64,000 nucleotides of DNA from Ceratotherium simum simum (Eukaryota > Chordata > Mammalia > Perissodactyla > Rhinocerotidae), in assembly GCF_000283155.1 (NCBI RefSeq), contig NW_004454193.1:6748483-6812482 (forward strand), given 5' to 3'. Below are positions 49,580-61,250 of the stretch, one piece after another (position 1 is the first letter of the stretch; each line of letters opens with the position of its first letter). Position numbers and translations under genes: made by a program. The notes beneath the pieces are model-generated. The model made no database searches. It was given only the letters and a program-made list of their open reading frames with translations, and was not told where the DNA came from.

Positions 49580-51050
49580 CATCCAAACCCTGGTTCTATA
49601 TCTCAACAGTGAAAACATGGTGAGGTACTGAACCTCCCTCTGCCTCCGTTTGTCATCTACACATGCGGATGACCATAGTGACCATTGATGGGGTCATGGG
49701 GAGGATTAAAGTTTCTTCTGCATTCGGCATAGTACCTGCTTCACAGGGTGTTATGATGTATTTAGTACATATCAGCTACACAATGAATGTCTATGTCCTC
49801 TCCCTGTCCCCATGTCTGCCCATTTCAAAGGCAGCCCATATGCTGTTATGTTTTCATGTAGCCAAACCAGGGTCTCTTTTCCCTTGTCCTCTTCTCAGGA
49901 TGGTGCCCATGTGGTTTGAATTTGGTGAGGGAGCCAAATCGAAGTCTTTCTGGGCCCAGGTGCATGTGACCATCTGATCAGGACGTTCCAGCTTCTGGAA
50001 AATAGCAGGTACATGGGCCATGCCAGGCAGCAGCCACCCTCCTGCAGGACCTGGCTGCCTCACAAGCACTCCACTGTCAGTCCCTATTAGGCTGCTGGCT
50101 TTGGAGATGCTCCCCCAGCTGGGCCACATCTCAGGTAGGCCCTGACCTCAGCTGTGACCCAGAGGAGGAGGGAACAGAAGTGTAGTGACCAGAGCCTCCT
50201 GAAAGAGCTCGCAAGTAACTGGCTTCTTGTGTCCTGCTTATCAGCTCCTGGCTCTGTCAGCCTCAGGCCTGGGAGGGGCTGAGCTGGGACAGACTAGCAG
50301 GGCATGAGGGTAAGGGGTTGGGCTTCAGGAAATCAAGGAGACCATCTCTGTCCCCAGAGAAGGCCCTAGAACATGTCACGGCCTAGACACAACCAGGAGC
50401 CACAGATGTATTGTTTCTGCAGCAGAGAATGGCTATTATATAGGGAACAGCCCCCACAGCTCCTGCAGCTTCAGGCTCCAGTCCAGAGGCTGAGTCAGAG
50501 TCAGAAGAGGAGGGGCCTGAGGCAAGCCCAGCCCCTGGCCACAGTGGGCCTGTTGCAGACGTGAAGGCCACAGTCAGCCCAACAGCAAGGCACCTGCCTG
50601 CTGCCCACCTTGAGCCCATTCCCAGGTCCTTGCCAAATTTTTTATTTTACACCACAGCCCACCAACTCCCCTGGTTGTTGCCATTGAACCCTTTCCCCCA
50701 TATCCAGTCACTTAGCAGTAACAATACTCCACCAATGGGGAGGAGTGAGAGGTCAGGGCCAATATTTGAGATAAGGAAGGACCTTGCAATTCTGACATTT
50801 CAAATGAGATGCAGAGACAGATACAGAGCCAAGAATAGAATCACTAGCTTGGCTATTAAATTTACAGAGATTCCCACCAAAGTTTTGGAATTGGAAGGGA
50901 AATATGGCACAAGGAGTACCTGGTTTTGTTAAAAGAGAGAATGGGACCATCCCAGACTCACAAGTCGTGGATTCCCAGGAGGACTGAGACCAAAGGAGCG
51001 TCAGCACCTTTGACAAGGTCAATGCACTGAGCTGACATTCAATTAGCAAA
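49580..51050. other. Intergenic stretch with an unexplained open frame
   Basis: A plus-strand frame runs 50561-50932, and the upstream text 50475-50560 encodes an acidic SESEEEGPEASPAPG-like run in one frame. It is GC-richer than its surroundings. I do not recognise it: it has no splice-bounded exon look, and a decayed transposon or retrocopy is possible. Confidence 0.3.
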
Positions 51051-51064
51051 CAGGTTGGCTTCTC

Positions 51065-51255
51065 CTGTGCCAGTTACCTTTCCTAGCGCTTTATAAATTG
51101 CAGCTCACTGAATCCTCCTAATAAGTCCATGAGGTAGTATTATTAACCCCATTTACAAGTGGGGGAAACTGAGACATAAAGAGATGAGATAACTTACTAG
51201 TTGGTGAGAGTGGGGTTTGAACCCAGGAAGTCTGGCTCCAGTCTATGCTCTGATA
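51065..51255 (+). repeat. MIR relic
   Basis: 'tttcctagcgctttataaat', 'tattaaccccatttacaagt', 'ggtttgaacccaggaagtct' and related text. Well-preserved core. Confidence 0.7.
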
Positions 51256-51354
51256 TGCCATCTCCCCTGGTCCCCAGCCATACAGGCACAACATGGTAAA
51301 GGTGATGGGGACATGGGTCCTTAACTAGTCCTAACACTCTCTTCATTACATATA

Positions 51355-51475
51355 CATTTAAAATAAATGTATTTGTTTATATGTGTAGATATATGTAATA
51401 TGTATGTAATTTATACACAGGTTATATATGTATATATAAACATACACATACCTAAATATATATACATTTATGTAG
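51355..51475 (+). repeat. AT-rich (TATA/TACA) simple sequence
   Basis: A run of tatatgtatata, acatacacatac and related words. Possible local hairpin-forming DNA. Confidence 0.7.
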
Positions 51476-51479
51476 AAAT

Positions 51480-52980
51480 GGACTAATTTACACTAATATG
51501 TGAATGACTACCTTGTCAGGCAGACACTGATAAGTGGAGGTAGGAGTTGCTGCCTTTTATTCACTTACAGATTTAGTGGAGGGTCAGCAAACATTTTCTG
51601 TAAAGATCTCTGTCACAACTGTGATGTATGTATATATACATATTCAAGTGCCTAAAATGTGCTGGGAGGCAAATGAATTCCTCTAGATCACATAGTAAGA
51701 GAGAGTTAATCTTGAATAGAAGTCTCCTCTCTCCCCAGGAAAAAATCTATGGTGACTTTCTCTGAACACACCCAATCCCATTCTGTCTGGTTCTTTATGC
51801 CAGATGCAGGTTCCGTCTGGACTCAGTATCAAGAAGCAAAGAGATGCCCCATAAAGTGTATGTGTGTTAGGATGATGAGTGGCTGCATGTGACAGATCTA
51901 ACTGTGGTCTCTTAACAAAGGAAGTTTGCTTACTCTCTTGTAACTAATAGGCAATGGGTAAGGGAGAGCAGTGTTCTTCAGCAGGAAGAAGAGGGAGAAG
52001 TGTCCTTGGTTCTGGAGAAGGACTTTAGTGAGCGTCTCTACCTGGACATGCCCAGAAACCCAGGAACACTCTGGAGATGCTTAAGAAAGTCATCAAGGAT
52101 TTGACCTCCTTCAACCTTCCTATTCCACCATCCACAGCACGTGGTTCTCATGCACATGGAGATAAAATGGCTAATCCCCCCGTGTACATCTTGCCCACTT
52201 TTCAGGCAGGAGGAAGGGAAATAAAGAGAGAGGGCGAAAGGCAGAGGACAGTCTGCGCCTCTTTACTCTGGAGAAGAGTAGATTTCCTAGAACCCATCCC
52301 AGATGTCTGCCTACATCTCATTGGCCAGATTTGTGTAACCTGGAAACCTCTAGAATTTTTAACTGGCTACATTGCTGCTTTCCACAGAATCTGGGTTCTC
52401 TTAGGAAGAGGACAAGAAGGATACAGGGAGGACGCTGGTCATTGCCGCCCTTCCTGTGGCTTCCTCACCCTGGATTCTATCACCAGCTGAGAAAGGTGGG
52501 GAGGGGTGTTGTGGAAAGCACTATGGTCTGAGCAGCCATAGATAAGGACTTGTTTCTCTATCCCATGGGCTGAGATCAGCTATGCTCTTGGGCTCAAGAT
52601 ACAGGGACTCAGGACTAGGTCTTCCAGGGTGAGGACAGACAGAACAGGGGTTGGCATTCTCAGAGGCACCTCTAAGCTGGCTGAGAGGGTGGCTATGTCT
52701 TTGAGCAGAGCATTTCTCCCCATTCCAGGTTCCCTCTCTCCTTCTCTGGCCTCACAGGACACCTTACAATGGAGGAAGCTGATTAAAACAGAATATGGCA
52801 CTGTGGCCACCAGGTGGCACCAACACAGGCTCCTGCTGCCAAGCAGAGGCTGAGAGAAGACAGAAGGACTAGGGGTCTTCATCTCTGGACCCAACTCAGA
52901 GCTTCTTTGAGTCCTCAACCGGGGAGTGAAGAGAGGTTTTTGTCTGGATGAGAGGATCCATTTGGTTTTGTATTGTTATA
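51480..52980. other. Intergenic stretch, nothing recognised
   Basis: Open frames at 52077-52490 (+) and 52580-52918 (-) have no family resemblance and lack codon or splice support. Confidence 0.35.
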
Positions 52981-52994
52981 ACTTGGGTGGATTT

Positions 52995-53030
52995 GTTCAT
53001 TCATTCACTCACTCATTCATTCATTGATCA
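52995..53030 (+). repeat. (TCAT)n tetranucleotide repeat
   Basis: A short run of ttcattcactcactcattcattcattg. Confidence 0.7.
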
Positions 53031-53149
53031 GAGTCATACTCAGTCCTACTACGTACCAGGAAGGAACTAGAGAATACAAAGATCAAATAACCCTGTCATC
53101 GAGGAACTCTCAGTCTGATGGAGGACACAGCTGGTATGCTGATCAGGGA

Positions 53150-53560
53150 ACATATATTGAGCACCTACTGCATGCTTATTTGAAGCCCTCCAGTGGCTCC
53201 CCTTTGCCTTCAATGTGAATCCAAGTTCCTCAGCCTCCCTGTCCTCATCTCACCCCACCTCTCTGCCCCAATCACCCTAGACTAGCTGCAGGTGTGTCCC
53301 CAGCACACCCTGTCCCCCTGGACGTCATCCCTGGGCCTTTCCTTGTCTCTCTGAAACAGGAAAAGTCTTATCAGTCCCTCAAGATGTCACTCCTAAAAAA
53401 AGCCTTTCCTAACCTTCCTCTGTCGGTGTACTTACCACAGTTTGTTGCTATGATCTTTCAGGGGACGAGCAACTTTTGGGACAGGAGGCACAATGACTTG
53501 CTTGTCTATATGTCTCCGGTGTCTAGACGAGTATCTGGCATATGATCGGCCCTCAGAGGA
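53150..53560 (+). repeat. L2 relic
   Basis: 'ccctccagtggctccccttt', 'gtgaatccaagttcctcagc', 'aaagcctttcctaaccttcc' and 'tgtctccggtgtctagacga' follow the L2 3'-end order. Confidence 0.55.
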
Positions 53561-54880
53561 TGGTTGGGTTTACAGAGATGAATGAGACCAGGGCATCTCA
53601 CAGCCTGGCAGAGAAATTGTGCACAGAAACCACCTAGGGCCATTGTAAACGGCTTCCCATAACAGGTAGCCCTTGAGCCGAGTTGTGAAGGAAGTTCCAG
53701 GTCATGAGAATAGCATGATATTGCAGTATAATTATCTGCAGAAATTTGCAGGGTCCAAGTGGAAGGACTGCATAGGAAAGTAAACCAGAAGATGAGGGCC
53801 CTCCTATGCTGGGATAAGGAGATAGAACTTTTCCAAGGGGTCCTGGGGAGCCATTTGGAAGTTTTAGATTGGTGCAGTGATATGATCATACTTGGGTGTT
53901 ATATGGTGTATCACTGAGTGAATGCTGGGTAACAAAACACCCCAGATCTTAAAAGAGTAACCATGTATGTAGGTCATGGTCTCTGGGCCAGCTGTCTCCC
54001 ACAGTTCTGCTGATCTGGAGCAGGCTAAGCTGATCTTGATCAGGCTCACCCATGTGTCTGCAGCTGTGGGTCAGTGGAGGCTGGCTGGTCTTAGATAGCC
54101 TGTCCTGGGATGGCTCCCCTCCACGTTTTGTCTCATTCTCCAGTAGGCTAGCCTGGGCTTATACACTTGGCAGCCACCTGGACTCAAGAGAGAGGGTGGA
54201 CATGTGCAAGGCCTCTTGAGTCCTGAGCTGAGAATTGGCACACCACCACTTCTGCTGTATTTTACTGTCAAAGCAAGTCAAAAGGCCAGCCCAGACTCTG
54301 AATGAGTGGACCTGCGGAATCACATGGCAAAGGGTGCATGTATAGAGAGGTGAAAACAGTTGCGGCCATTCGGATGCATCACTCTGGCTCTGAAGGATGG
54401 AGAATAGTGGTGGGGAGATTAGTTAGAAGTCTTAGACCAGCCCAGATGAGAGGCAAAGGATAGATTTTTTTCAGAGAAATTCTATGTGAGGGGAGCTTCC
54501 TGGGCACATCTGAGGTGCCAGGAACTGGATTAGTTCTGTCTTAGGGGCTGGGGAGACCACCTGGTGGATTAAGATTCAGGAACCTCCCATCCAAGCACCC
54601 CCTGCGTGAATAGGACTCTAGCGTCTGCAAGAGCCACGGGACCAGTCTGAATGCTGTTCTTGGATCTGTCAGCTCAGGCATTGTCACCACTGTTTGGGGA
54701 CATTGTGGGGAGTCTTGTCCTGGGGTTGAAGTCCTGGCTCCATCCCTGAAGCAGGTGTGGCTACATGGACACTGCCCACAAGAGGGCGGCAGATAATTCT
54801 CAAATTGCTGCCTTTGGCCAGAATCAGTTGATGAAGTGAGAGATAAGGACAAGCCCAGGTAAGGATTTTAAACAATGTCC
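53560..54880. other. Intergenic stretch with old dispersed repeats
   Basis: Text such as 'tgaaggaagttccaggtcat' and 'agtgatatgatcatacttgg' resembles the same unnamed ancient repeat noted at 4860. No gene seen. Confidence 0.35.
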
Positions 54881-54884
54881 TGTG

Positions 54885-55325
54885 TAGGAAGGAAGGATTG
54901 CTTTGCACTTAAGGACTCAGGCTCTGCAGCCAGACTGCCAAGGATCATATCCAGCTCTGTCACCAGAGCCGGCTTCACGGGCATGCGACCTCTGCAGTCA
55001 CACAGACCCCGGCTCTCAGAAGGCCTCTAGTCTCCATGGTGGCTTTAATACCCTGCTGCTACCATCTTGAAATTCTTAATAACTTTTATTAAAATAAGGA
55101 TTATTTGTATTCTGCACAACTAAAATATGCAAAATTACGTTTTTCTTTTACACAGCCAATTATGTAGCTGGTCCTCTCTGTCACTTACTAGTTGAGTTTC
55201 CTTGGGACCTGTGTTAACCTCATAAAGTTGCTGTAAAGATTATTTGAATTAATATGAAAAGTACTTTATTATGAAGACATATAATAAATATTCAATAATT
55301 CTTAGTTACTATTATTACTATAGAG
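54885..55325 (+). repeat. MIR-like relic, split
   Basis: 'ggactcaggctctgcagcca', later 'tgtcacttactagttgagtt' and 'ttaatatgaaaagtacttta' are MIR text separated by an unrelated A/T-rich insert. Confidence 0.45.
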
Positions 55326-55329
55326 TTCA

Positions 55330-57180
55330 ACGATATAATCAATAGGTCACTGAAGCTGATGTCCACTTCCACCATGTAAAGATCCATCTGGCCACCATCT
55401 ACCAGTTCGTCCATCTAGTCCCATTGCCAAGCACTTGCTAAGGGACAATGATAATGAATTTGACCTTGGTCCTGACCTAAGGAGCCCACAGTCTGACAGG
55501 AAGCCTCCAGTCATTAGCTGTCTTGCCTTCGTATTTACTCCTGGTGCCAACATACAGAGAAACACAGATAAGCTGATAGCGCCAAGGACTGAATAGACAG
55601 AGCCACATTTCCTGACCCTGGGCTAACCGTCTACTCCCTCATTAGTCTCTCACCTCCTGAACCAAGCAGGTGAAGCTCTGGGCAGGGCCTGCAGTTACGA
55701 GGGACCAACCTCAGAAGGCTGCCCTTCCCACAGTGCCCTTCTGAAGGGTGAGATGTGGGTTGATCTGCTGGACCCCATGGGTGTGGGCACAGCTGAGCAG
55801 TCCAGGGCAGGCCCCAGACCAAGAAGGACTAGTGGGTGGATCCACACCCTGGTCAGGGAGGATCTCTACTGGAGGGTGACTGAGACAACCCATCAGACCT
55901 CCTCTCTCAGGAAGTTTGAACTGAAACTGTACAGAGAAAGCCTGAGGTCAGGGGAGGGGACAGAGTGTAATGTGAGGTGACAGTGAGCAGAAGCCCTGAG
56001 CAAACAGACCCAGAGGGCATTGGCAGGAGCTGTAGAAGCAGAGGCTCAGAGCGGCTGAGTGGACGTGAAGGGGGATATCCAGGTCAGGGGGTGGTGGGGG
56101 CCACTGCAGGGGAATTCACACAATGACCTTGTTGTAGCTTCCTCGGATTCATCTCCGAGACAACATTCCCGTCTCCACAAGGCCTGCTCAATGAACTGCT
56201 TTCCTTCTTGCTTCCTGCAATCTTACCACAAGCCCCCAGTCACTGAAGAAATCCTGGGTGGGCCTACATTTTTTGCCATCTCCAGGAACCTGGCAAACAA
56301 TTCATTTACTCACCTGCTCATGCATTCAGCCACGAACTGGATGCTTGCGCTCAGCTTACACTCTGTGCAAGGACCTGGAGATGCAGAGACTGAGAGAAAG
56401 GGCCCATGCCCTCAGGAACTCACTACCAGATCAGTGGTTCTCAACTCTGGCTGTACACCATCTTCACAGAAGGAGCTTTGAAAAAAATCCTGATACCCAG
56501 GACTGTATCCTGGCCAAAGGAAAAGGAATCAGGATGAGGCCTGGGCAATGGCATTTTTTAGAAGCTTCCCACGTGCTTCTAATGGGCAGGCCAGATGGAA
56601 AACATGTATCTAATGGATTTCTTTCATCCTCTGTAGGTTTCTGCTTCTTTAGTCTTTCATGCAATTTTTTCATCTCTAGTCTTTCTTTTTCAAGTTTTTT
56701 TCTCCTTTCTTTCTCTGCTTGCCCTGTCTCTATTTTAGGTTATGACTTGGTCTAGATGAGACACCAGCTCATGCCACCATTTTCCCCAAAGATTAGTTAG
56801 TCATAATTGTTTAAGGGAAATGTCCATTGTTGGAACATTCAAAGCCTCACGCCTCTCACAGCTGCCTGGAATGTGGGGGCAAAGTGTATTTGACAGAGTC
56901 AGTTTCATACCCTGGAGCTGGGCGAGGAGGGGGAGCAGCTGTAGGCAGATGCAGATGGACAAGGAGTGGAGAGTGTGGTCAAGAGGGAAAGGCCATTCCT
57001 GTGTGGAGGGCGTCAGTCTGGGGATGGCCAGGCAGTGCAGCTGAAAGACCCCCTCTTAGGGGCAAAGAGGCCTCAGTTTGACTCCAGTAGTTTGTCAATG
57101 TCCTCTGGGTAACTTTGAGCCAGTTCCTTCCCCTCTCTGGGCCTCCCTTTGTCCATATGTAGGGGTGGTCAAGTGTCCTC
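55330..57180. other. Intergenic stretch, nothing recognised
   Basis: Several 60-165 codon open frames on both strands overlap one another and show no known domain. L2/MIR-like fragments occur near 55430 (aagcacttgctaagggacaa) and 57080. Confidence 0.35.
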
Positions 57181-57189
57181 CCTGGTGCC

Positions 57190-58010
57190 CTTCTACGTCA
57201 TGTCATGTCATGTCACGTATTTTCCTCTGTTGCCTTCAATATTTTCTCATTATGTGTCTAGATGTGTATGTTGTTGTTTAATCCTGCTTGGAGTTTGCTG
57301 ATCTTCCTGGATCCATGCTTTAATGTTTTTCATTATTTTTGGAAAATTCTCAGCCATTATGTTTCGAAATATTTTTTTTTTGCCTGTTCTTTCTCCATTC
57401 TCCTTCTGGGATTCCATTTACTTGTACTTTGGACCACCAAATATTGCCCCACATCCCTTAGATCCTCTGTACCATTTTTTTTCCCATTCCTATTTCTCTT
57501 TTTATTTAAGCTGGGTAATTTATGTTGACCTCTCTTCAAGTTCATTCTTTCCTCAGCTGTGTCAAGTGCATGGATAAACCCATTGGAGATATTCTTCATC
57601 TCTCTTACTATTTTTAAAAAATTTCTAACATTTCCATTTACTTCATCCTTGTAGTTTTTATCTGTAGCTGAAATTAACCATCTGTTGGTGGAAGTTTTTG
57701 ATAAAGTTGTTTTAGATTCCTAGTCTGTTAGTTCAAACACCTGGGCTACCTCTAATTCTGGTTCTATTGATTATTTTGTCTCTTGTTAGGGAGAATTTTT
57801 GTTTGCATGTTTGTAATTTTGGATGAAGGATCCAGAGTCCCTCTCAGCAGCATGTGTAGGAAAGTAGAAACTGAAGTAAATAGTATTTATGACTGGAAAT
57901 GGGCATTCCATTTCTTTTGTTATACTGATACTGTGTGTGTGTGGGTGGGTTGGGAGAATTGAGTTAATTCATCAGGAGTTGAGCAGGGTCTGGGTTTCAT
58001 TGTTGCCATG
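57190..58010 (-). mobile_element. Old L1 fragment (ORF1 side)
   Basis: 'attctcagccattatgtttc', 'tctccattctccttctggga' and 'ctcttcaagttcattctttc' are antisense text of the ORF1 region of old L1/HAL1 elements. It opens next to a small (CATGT)n run at about 57198-57217. No intact frame. Confidence 0.55.
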
Positions 58011-59520
58011 GTCATCTTCAGTGCATCACCTGATTCACATTCTTCTAGTGTTACCTTGTGCTTAGGGCGAGAGCTGCTGAAAGGTTTCCCTCAATGTTCC
58101 TGTTCCACCCTCAGCTTTAGCCCTGCCCTGTGCACCCGCCCCTCAGAGAGATCAGTGTCCACACTTTCCCCTCCCCCAGTGGTACATTTCTGCTGCTCAG
58201 TACTTGGTGTAGACTAACTTGAAGTGGCATCCAGGAGTGGTTTCTCTTATCTTGGTCCAGCCTCAACCTTAGGCAGGACCTGTGTCTCTTGGTGGTGGGG
58301 AGAGCAGCTTTCTCAGTGATTCTGCCCCTCTCCAGCAGTAAAAGACCTCTAATGGCCAGGACCCAGGGTAGTCTCCTCTCCCTCTCCCAGGGGAAGAGGG
58401 TTTTTAAATTTTCCTTTGCCTCACCTCAATAGGCCTTTCCCAGGACCCCAAGGGAGGTGGGTTTGCTGCCCTTTTCCCAATGGTTTAGAGATTTTATTCC
58501 TTAAGGGAGAAGTGTCTGAGTAGAGCTCTATGCCTGCACCCCTGAGGCAGGCTTTCTCTGGTCTTACTACCTACTCCTGATCTTTCTCAGGAGCCCCTGA
58601 TGGAGGTCCTTGGAGAAGAGTCTGTGTAAACTCCCCCATGGGTCTGAGGCTCCGAAATCTTGTACTCTCACACTAGCCCACACTTGGCCTTTAGCAATTG
58701 ATTAGAATTTATAGAGTAATTATACTCACACCTATGGTGACCCCATCTTCTGCCTGTAGCAGATAGTAAGTCAGCATGCACATCCCATCTCTCCTCCAAA
58801 GTGCCGTCTTCCCAAGACTTCAGGGTCATTGTTCACCTGCAACCTCAGCTCCTTGAATGGTGTGGGAAAACTGATGATTTCGAGGATAATTTAGCCATTT
58901 ATTGCTGTTAAGGTGGAAGTGACACTCCCTAGAGCTTTCTACATCCCAGCAGAAGCCAGAAGTCACCTCAGGGATTCTGAAAGAAGAAGTTTTAGGGTGA
59001 CACTTCAGGGACTCACTCTACGAGGTCACATCTTGGACCTGAAGTTGTCCAGGCTGCAGAAGGGGCTCAGATGAGTTGTTAGAAGAGACAGCCTTGGGGA
59101 TGGGCCTGGTAAGATACTGTGTATGTTGAAGAAAGAATTGTAGACCTGTGGAAGGGTCAGTAAGGGCCACACAACAGTGCCACAGGGTCACCTCGGCACC
59201 TCCCCTCTCTCCCACTCCAGGCATATCCTCAGTCTGTGCCACCTCCATCTCTACAGGTAGTTCCACAGAGGGGAGAGGACACTGCACTTTGGCCAGGCCA
59301 CATCCCGTTGTTGGAAGTTGTTGTGGGCCCATAGATGTGGAGCAGACGCAGAGTCCACCTTGGCAGCTCCCAAGACCCAGGCTGCTGGACTCTCTTTGCC
59401 CAGAGGCCAACCCAGACAAGCCAGAGGCACCTTCCTACTGATGGTGCCCTCTGTCTTCATCCTTCTCTCTCTAAGCAGGATGGCTTAACCTTCAGCCTAA
59501 GACTCTGACTTGGTGTCCAA
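58010..59520. other. Region 3' of gene B, nothing recognised
   Basis: No conserved exon found; it may continue the old L1 towards its 5' end up to about 58650. The 97-133 codon frames at 59018-59441 overlap on opposite strands and are not supported. Confidence 0.35.
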
Positions 59521-59527
59521 AAAAACA

Positions 59528-59533
59528 TTTATT
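59528..59533 (-). terminator. Poly(A) signal AATAAA of gene B
   Basis: The minus-strand AATAAA lies 189 bases past the stop codon of the last CES exon. A single canonical signal at a typical distance gives a short 3' UTR. Cleavage would be expected about 10-30 bases further on (59500-59518). Confidence 0.75.
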
Positions 59534-59721
59534 CCCCAAATTGAGGCCACAAATACAAAAATCCACCCTCTCTGGCTTCTTCCCAGTCCCACCAGACAAC
59601 TCCCCAGCCTCCACAAAGAGATGCCTTTTTGGCCCGTAAACACCTCTGTAGAATACCTCTGTCTGGGCTCTCTAGTCTGAGATACACTTGTCTGAAGCCA
59701 GCTGAGCCTCTCGCTTACATT

Positions 59722-59896
59722 TCAGTGTTCTGTCTGTTGTGGCTCTTCCGCTGCCTTCTTGGCCATGAGCTCTGTCCAGAAAGCCACTTCCTTATCTTTC
59801 AGCTTCTGGGCTGCCTGGGTGGTGACACCAATCTGCAGGTACCCTTCATCCTGGTCATATGCCGGCCAATGGGGCAGCCCCTCCCCATTGGGGTTC
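59722..59896 (-). CDS. CES1-like gene B, last exon (ER-retention tail missing)
   Basis: The terminal coding exon of a second CES1-type carboxylesterase. It reads [20 protein letters not shown], then [20 protein letters not shown] and [17 protein letters not shown] before TGA (59724-59722). Liver CES1 continues after ...QTEH with I-E-L, giving the HIEL/HxEL signal that binds the KDEL receptor and keeps the enzyme in the ER lumen. Here the stop follows His directly. The acceptor AG is at 59898-59897, completing a glycine codon split with the previous exon. There are no other lesions. Rodent plasma CES1 paralogues likewise lack a functional HxEL tail, so a secreted enzyme is the natural inference. 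Confidence 0.9.
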
Positions 59897-60174
59897 CTGG
59901 GAACAGAATCAAATAAATATTCCTCAAAGCTACTGTGTGGTCCCAACAACCCTCTGAGATTTTCAGGGACCCCTGACTTCATCTCTGCCAAGAGGCTCAT
60001 AAGCCTCCAGAGACAGGGAGCTCACCACCTCCTGGGCAGCTTGTTCATTTATAGAGAACTGTCATGTCAGAGGAGACAGGTCAGGGAGTTGACCACAACA
60101 TTAGAAGCTATCTCTTCCCAACAGATCTGCCATAACCCTACCCACCCCTATTCCATCTTTGCCATAAGGCTCAC

Positions 60175-60247
60175 CCATTCCGAGCAAAGTTGGCCCAGAA
60201 TTTCATCACCATCTTGCTGAGTTCGATCTCCTCTTCTGAGGCACCCT
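60175..60247 (-). CDS. CES1-like gene B, penultimate exon
   Basis: 73 bases encoding (E)[24 protein letters not shown], the conserved CES1 helix near the C-terminus. Splicing uses AG at 60249-60248 and GT at 60174-60173, phases 1 and 2, consistent with both neighbouring exons. The sequence is nearly identical to CES1 in this segment, with no pseudogene lesion. Confidence 0.92.
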
Positions 60248-60798
60248 CTGTGGGCAAGAAGACAAAATCCTTTGTTACTCAAGGTGTTTTATGGACCTGT
60301 AGCAACAGCATTTCTTGAGAGCATGTTAGAAATTCAGAATCTGAGCCCTTACTCTGCATTTTAAGAAGATCCTGGGTAATTTATCTGCACTTTAACCTTG
60401 GGAGTTACTGAACTAGGACTCCGCAAAGGGCTGCAGTCAATCCATAACCTGGCTGCCTTTGTCATCATGCCCAATCTCCCAGCCCTCATCGTGGCAATGC
60501 CACCCCCCAGGTTTTCCACTACAGAAACCGCCCCCTCCCAGCATTGCTCCCCTTTGGGTCTTTCCTCAATCTCCTCCACCCACCCACATATACATAGAAT
60601 CTGAAAAATAACAGAGCTTCAATGTCCTAAGGACTTCACCAACCACAAAATGCCCAAGCACTGATGTGTCACAAACAGGCCTGAGGTGGGTCACAAGTCA
60701 TCTGTTAGTGGCATTTAAGGTATTGAAGACATTTTTGAAAGGTATCTTTAAAATGTCATATTATTAAATATATTAAATTTAATAAGATATGAGTTTTA

Positions 60799-60812
60799 GA
60801 TAGATAGATGGT
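60799..60812 (+). repeat. Short (GATA)n tract
   Basis: Three to four agat units in the intron before the His exon; much shorter than the array at 3385. Confidence 0.6.
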
Positions 60813-61118
60813 TGGATACGTAGACACACATTAGCCCTGATTCAAGGTCAACACCCACTCTAACCTTACTCTCGCTCACATTCTGATATGCTCTTGTGAG
60901 TAGAAGTAGGTCTGGATTCTTAGAGTGACCATGAATGAGGGCATATGGATACACATTCTCCATCATGCATGTTAGAGCAAGAGAAAGGTTGGGAACCTTT
61001 GTAGTTAAAATCAGAGACTGAGACCTGGAGAGAAGGAGGAACTTGTCCAAGGCCACCAAAGAGCTACTTGAACCCAGATCTCCTAATCCCAAGTTTGTAG
61101 TCACCAAAGGGCCATCAC

Positions 61119-61250
61119 CTTTTAAAAACGGGGCCCCGAAGACTGAGTAGAGCTCATCCCCGTGGTCCCCTTTCACTGTCTTGGGTCTCATGTCTGATGA
61201 GAAGCTTGGGCGATACTCAAACTCATACATGTAGGTGGAGGCTCCGGCAT
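61119..61250 (-). CDS. CES1-like gene B, antepenultimate exon (catalytic His)
   Basis: 132 bases encoding (D)[19 protein letters not shown] followed by [21 protein letters not shown] and FLK. The His in GDHGDE is the third member of the Ser-Glu-His triad. The acceptor AG is at 61252-61251 and the donor GT at 61118-61117. Exon size and phases (split Asp and Glu codons) match CES1. The earlier exons of gene B were not found up to position 64000, so they lie beyond the right edge. The C-terminal three exons are intact, so gene B is probably expressed; a 5' pseudogene lesion cannot be excluded. Confidence 0.92.

Noticed and set aside
52077..52490. 137-codon plus-strand frame
   Set aside because: No domain, no splice signals in register, overlapping frames on both strands; consistent with chance.
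59018..59460. Overlapping 133-, 97- and 69-codon frames downstream of gene B
   Set aside because: They overlap on opposite strands and lie past the poly(A) signal of gene B; no homology recognised.
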